Of a stretch of 64,000 nt of DNA, positions 61,472 through 64,000 are shown piece by piece. Below the pieces are notes generated by a model. That model ran no database searches. It was not told the origin of the DNA and saw only the letters and a list, made by a program, of their open reading frames with translations. A program made the translations under genes and the position numbers. The stretch is from Dokdonella koreensis DS-123 (GTDB taxonomy: Bacteria > Pseudomonadota > Gammaproteobacteria > Xanthomonadales > Rhodanobacteraceae), in the NCBI RefSeq assembly GCF_001632775.1, contig NZ_CP015249.1, forward strand, positions 476,686-540,685. Direction: 5' to 3'. Every line of letters begins with the position of its first letter. The first letter of the stretch is position 1.

Positions 61472-63967
61472 TTACTGGCAGGCCTCGCAGTACTCGGGGT
61501 TCTCGAGCGAGCAGAACACCGCCTGGGTCGCGGCCTGGGCGTCATTGGCCGGTGCCGGGGCCGGCGGCGCGGGTGCCTCGGCCACCGCGCCGACCGTGGT
61601 CTTGGCGATCCGCGTGGCCGGACGCGAGCGCAGGTAGTAGGTCGTCTTGACGCCGGCCTTCCAGGCGTACATGTACATCGACGACAGGCGGCCGATGTTC
61701 GGGTTCTCCTGGAACAGGTTCAGCGACTGGCTCTGGTCGATGTAGGCGCCGCGGGAAGCGGCCAGGTCGATCAGGGCCTTCTGCGGCAGCTCCCACACCG
61801 TACGGTAGACCTGGCGCAGCGGCTCGGGGATCGCCGCCACGCCCTGGATCGAGCCTTCGGCGAGCTTGATCGCGTCGCGCACCGCGTCGGTCCACAGCCC
61901 CAGCGTCTTGAGCTCGTCGACCAGGTAGCGGTTGACGACGAGGAAGTCGCCCGACAGCGTCTCGCGCTTGAACAGGTTCGACACCTGCGGCTCGATGCAT
62001 TCGTAGCAGCCGGCGATCGAGGCGATCGTCGCGGTCGGCGCGATCGCGATCAGCAGCGAGTTGCGCAGGCCCTGCGTGCGGATGCGCTCGCGCAGTTCGT
62101 TCCAGCGCTCGGCCGGGATCGTCGGGCGCGCCTGCGGCCAGTAGTCGAACTGCAGCTCGCCGCGCGCCGCGCGGCTTTCCTCGAAGCCCGGGTGACGGCC
62201 GAGCTCGGCCGCCAGCTCGCAGGAGCTGACCAGCGCGTTGTAGTAGATCTCCTCGGCGATCTGCGAGGACAGCGCCAGCGCCTCGGCCGAGTCGAACGGC
62301 AGGCGCAGCTGGAAGAACAGGTCCTGCAGGCCCATCACGCCGAGGCCGACCGGCCGCCACTTGCGGTTGGCGGTGGCGGCGGTGTCGATCGGGTAGAAGT
62401 TGATGTCGATGACGCGGTCGAGCTGGCGCACCGCGGTGCGCACGGTGGCGGCGAGCTTGTCGAAGTCGAAGCCGCCGTCGCCGACGTGGCGCGCCAGGTT
62501 GATCGAGCCGAGGTTGCAGACCGCGGTCTCGCTGCCGGAGGTGACCTCGAGGATCTCGGTGCACAGGTTCGACAGGTGGACCACGTTCGCCGGCAGCGCG
62601 GTCTGGTTGCTGGTCGCGTTGCTGCGGTCCTTGAACGTCATCCAGCCGTTGCCGGTCTGCGCCAGCGTGCGCAGCATGCGCGAGTAGAGCTCGCGCGCCT
62701 TGATCGTCTTGACGGCCAGGCCGTCGGCCTCGGCCTGGCGGTAGGCCTGGTCGAACGCCTCGCCCCAGGTGTCGACGAAGTGCGGCACGATCTTCGGGTC
62801 GAACAGCGACCAGTCCGCGTCGCGCTCGACGCGCCGCATGAACTCGTCCGGCACCCAGTTGGCCAGGTTCAGGTTGTGCGTGCGGCGCGCCTCGTCGCCG
62901 GTGTTGTCGCGCAGCTCGAGGAATTCCTCGATGTCGGCGTGCCAGGTCTCCAGGTAGACGCAGGCCGCGCCCTTGCGCTTGCCGCCCTGGTTGACCGCCG
63001 CCACCGAGGCGTCGAGCGTCTTGAGCCACGGCACCAGGCCGTTGGAGTGGCCGTTGGTGCCGCGGATCAGCGAGCCGCGCGAGCGCACGCGCGAGTACGA
63101 GAGCCCGATGCCGCCGGCGAACTTGGACAGCTTGGCGACGTCGGCGTACTTGTCGTAGATGCTTTCCAGCGAATCGCCCGGCGAGTCGAGCAGAAAGCAC
63201 GAGGACAGCTGCTGGTGCGCGGTGCCGGCGTTGAACAGCGTCGGCGAGCTCGGGATGTACTCCAGCGAGGACATCAGCCGGTACAGCTCCAGCGTCTCGC
63301 CGATGTCGCCGCCGCCGAGCGCGCAGGCGATGCGCATGAAGAAGTACTGCGGCGTCTCCAGGACCTTGCGCAGCTGCGGATGGCGCAGCAGGTAGCGGTC
63401 GTAGACCGTGCGCAGGCCGAAGTACTCGAAGCGGCGCGTGGCCAGCGGGTCGATCGCGTCGTTGAACTTGCGCGCGTTCAGCGCGACGAAGTCGCGCAGG
63501 GCGTCGTTGATGACGCCGACCTCGGCGCCGCGGGCGACCGACTGGGAGAACGACTGGATCTCCTGGCCGGCGACCTCCTTGTCGATGTAGGCCGACAGCA
63601 GGCGGCCGGCGAGGAAGCCGTACTCGGGCTCCTCGGCGGTGAGCGCGGCGGCGGTGCGGATCGAGAGTTCGTCGAGCTCGCGCGTGCTGGCGCCGTCGTA
63701 GAGGCCGCCGATCGTCTTGAGCGCCACGCGCATCGGGTCGACCGCATGCAGGCCCTCGGCGGTGCGCGTCACCGCGCGCACGATCTTGCCGACGTCCACG
63801 ACCTCGGTCGAGCCGTTGCGCTTGGTCACGCGCATCTGCGCCGGGCTGTGCGGCGGGGTCAGCGCGAAATCGTTCTTGTTGGCGCCGTCGGCCTTGGCGG
63901 GCGTGGCGACAACGGGAGATGGGGTGTCGGCATCCGCGGATGCGGGGCGCATATCCAGGGGGTGCAT
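61472..63967 (-). CDS. nrdA: Class Ia ribonucleotide reductase, alpha (catalytic) subunit
   Basis: 831 residues, complete. Reduces ribonucleoside diphosphates to deoxy forms. The N-terminal ATP-cone (about 45-135, opening MRVTKRNGSTEVVDVGKI) gives allosteric control. Active-site cysteines are C257 (SSCFLL) and C484 (TAVCNLGS), with the thiyl radical Cys C469 and Glu471 in SNLCTE. The radical-transfer pair is in TTYYLRSR, and the redox-shuttle CxxC is at the C-terminus (EYCEACQ). A 40-residue Ala/Pro-rich N-terminal extension precedes the cone. A strong GGAGG lies before the ATG. nrdB follows 107 nt downstream. Confidence 0.98.
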   Translation of the reverse strand: MHPLDMRPASADADTPSPVVATPAKADGANKNDFALTPPHSPAQMRVTKRNGSTEVVDVGKIVRAVTRTAEGLHAVDPMRVALKTIGGLYDGASTRELDELSIRTAAALTAEEPEYGFLAGRLLSAYIDKEVAGQEIQSFSQSVARGAEVGVINDALRDFVALNARKFNDAIDPLATRRFEYFGLRTVYDRYLLRHPQLRKVLETPQYFFMRIACALGGGDIGETLELYRLMSSLEYIPSSPTLFNAGTAHQQLSSCFLLDSPGDSLESIYDKYADVAKLSKFAGGIGLSYSRVRSRGSLIRGTNGHSNGLVPWLKTLDASVAAVNQGGKRKGAACVYLETWHADIEEFLELRDNTGDEARRTHNLNLANWVPDEFMRRVERDADWSLFDPKIVPHFVDTWGEAFDQAYRQAEADGLAVKTIKARELYSRMLRTLAQTGNGWMTFKDRSNATSNQTALPANVVHLSNLCTEILEVTSGSETAVCNLGSINLARHVGDGGFDFDKLAATVRTAVRQLDRVIDINFYPIDTAATANRKWRPVGLGVMGLQDLFFQLRLPFDSAEALALSSQIAEEIYYNALVSSCELAAELGRHPGFEESRAARGELQFDYWPQARPTIPAERWNELRERIRTQGLRNSLLIAIAPTATIASIAGCYECIEPQVSNLFKRETLSGDFLVVNRYLVDELKTLGLWTDAVRDAIKLAEGSIQGVAAIPEPLRQVYRTVWELPQKALIDLAASRGAYIDQSQSLNLFQENPNIGRLSSMYMYAWKAGVKTTYYLRSRPATRIAKTTVGAVAEAPAPPAPAPANDAQAATQAVFCSLENPEYCEACQ

Positions 63968-64000
63968 GGGTTTCCTCCGTAGCCTGTCGGGCGACCTGCT

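Overview
This is a very GC-rich (roughly 70 %), gene-dense piece of a bacterial chromosome. Gene content points to the Gammaproteobacteria, most likely the Lysobacterales (Xanthomonadales), and within them a Rhodanobacteraceae-like organism. Reasons: accC-prmA and fis-purH linkages, a UbiM-type ubiquinone hydroxylase, an ECF sigma factor paired with a Ser/Thr kinase, secreted delta-60, FG-GAP and beta-helix proteins, and a class of long structured intergenic repeats. The taxonomic call is inference. No rRNA, tRNA, CRISPR array, prophage or insertion sequence was recognised.

Layout. 1-13 kb is mostly housekeeping: accC (5' end cut by the window edge), prmA, a DUF488 protein, ubiM, a DUF3426 zinc-ribbon membrane protein, the helicase hrpB, a nucleotide cyclase fused to an FHA domain, purD with a small methyltransferase, and a divergent AraC regulator/SDR pair. 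13-22 kb is a signalling and surface block: an ECF43-like sigma factor and a TPR Ser/Thr kinase, divergent from two tandem secreted delta-60 repeat proteins. 22-28 kb holds an extensin-like protein, an AI-2E family permease, a KefB-type antiporter overlapping a DUF924 gene, a coiled-coil lipoprotein and a GNAT enzyme. 28-37 kb is a complete high-affinity K+ system, read on the minus strand as porin-kdpF-kdpA-kdpB-kdpC-kdpD-kdpE. fis-purH and an APC permease follow.

40.6-55.8 kb is the accessory part: two paralogous membrane-anchored winged-helix/TPR regulators bracket a secreted FG-GAP protein, a phospholipase D-like protein and a 1483-residue secreted beta-helix protein. The FG-GAP and beta-helix proteins share a repeated domain cassette. 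Four secreted proteins of the window carry a similar nine-residue motif at or near the C-terminus. Between FG-GAP and PLD lie two inverted copies of a roughly 320-nt element. Their helices are kept by compensatory base changes, which makes them the most unusual object here.

56-64 kb holds a bile acid:Na+ symporter-family protein, metE behind a cobalamin riboswitch with its own terminator and a met-box-like palindrome, and the class Ia ribonucleotide reductase genes nrdA-nrdB with two large hairpins between them.

How the parts fit together: K+ homeostasis appears twice (Kdp uptake with its sensor, and a KefB-type exchanger). Purine synthesis (purD, purH) and deoxynucleotide supply (nrdAB) are present. 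Methionine synthesis is under B12 control. The accessory block looks like a regulated set of surface or secreted proteins. High GC gives very long spurious antisense ORFs throughout; these were set aside.
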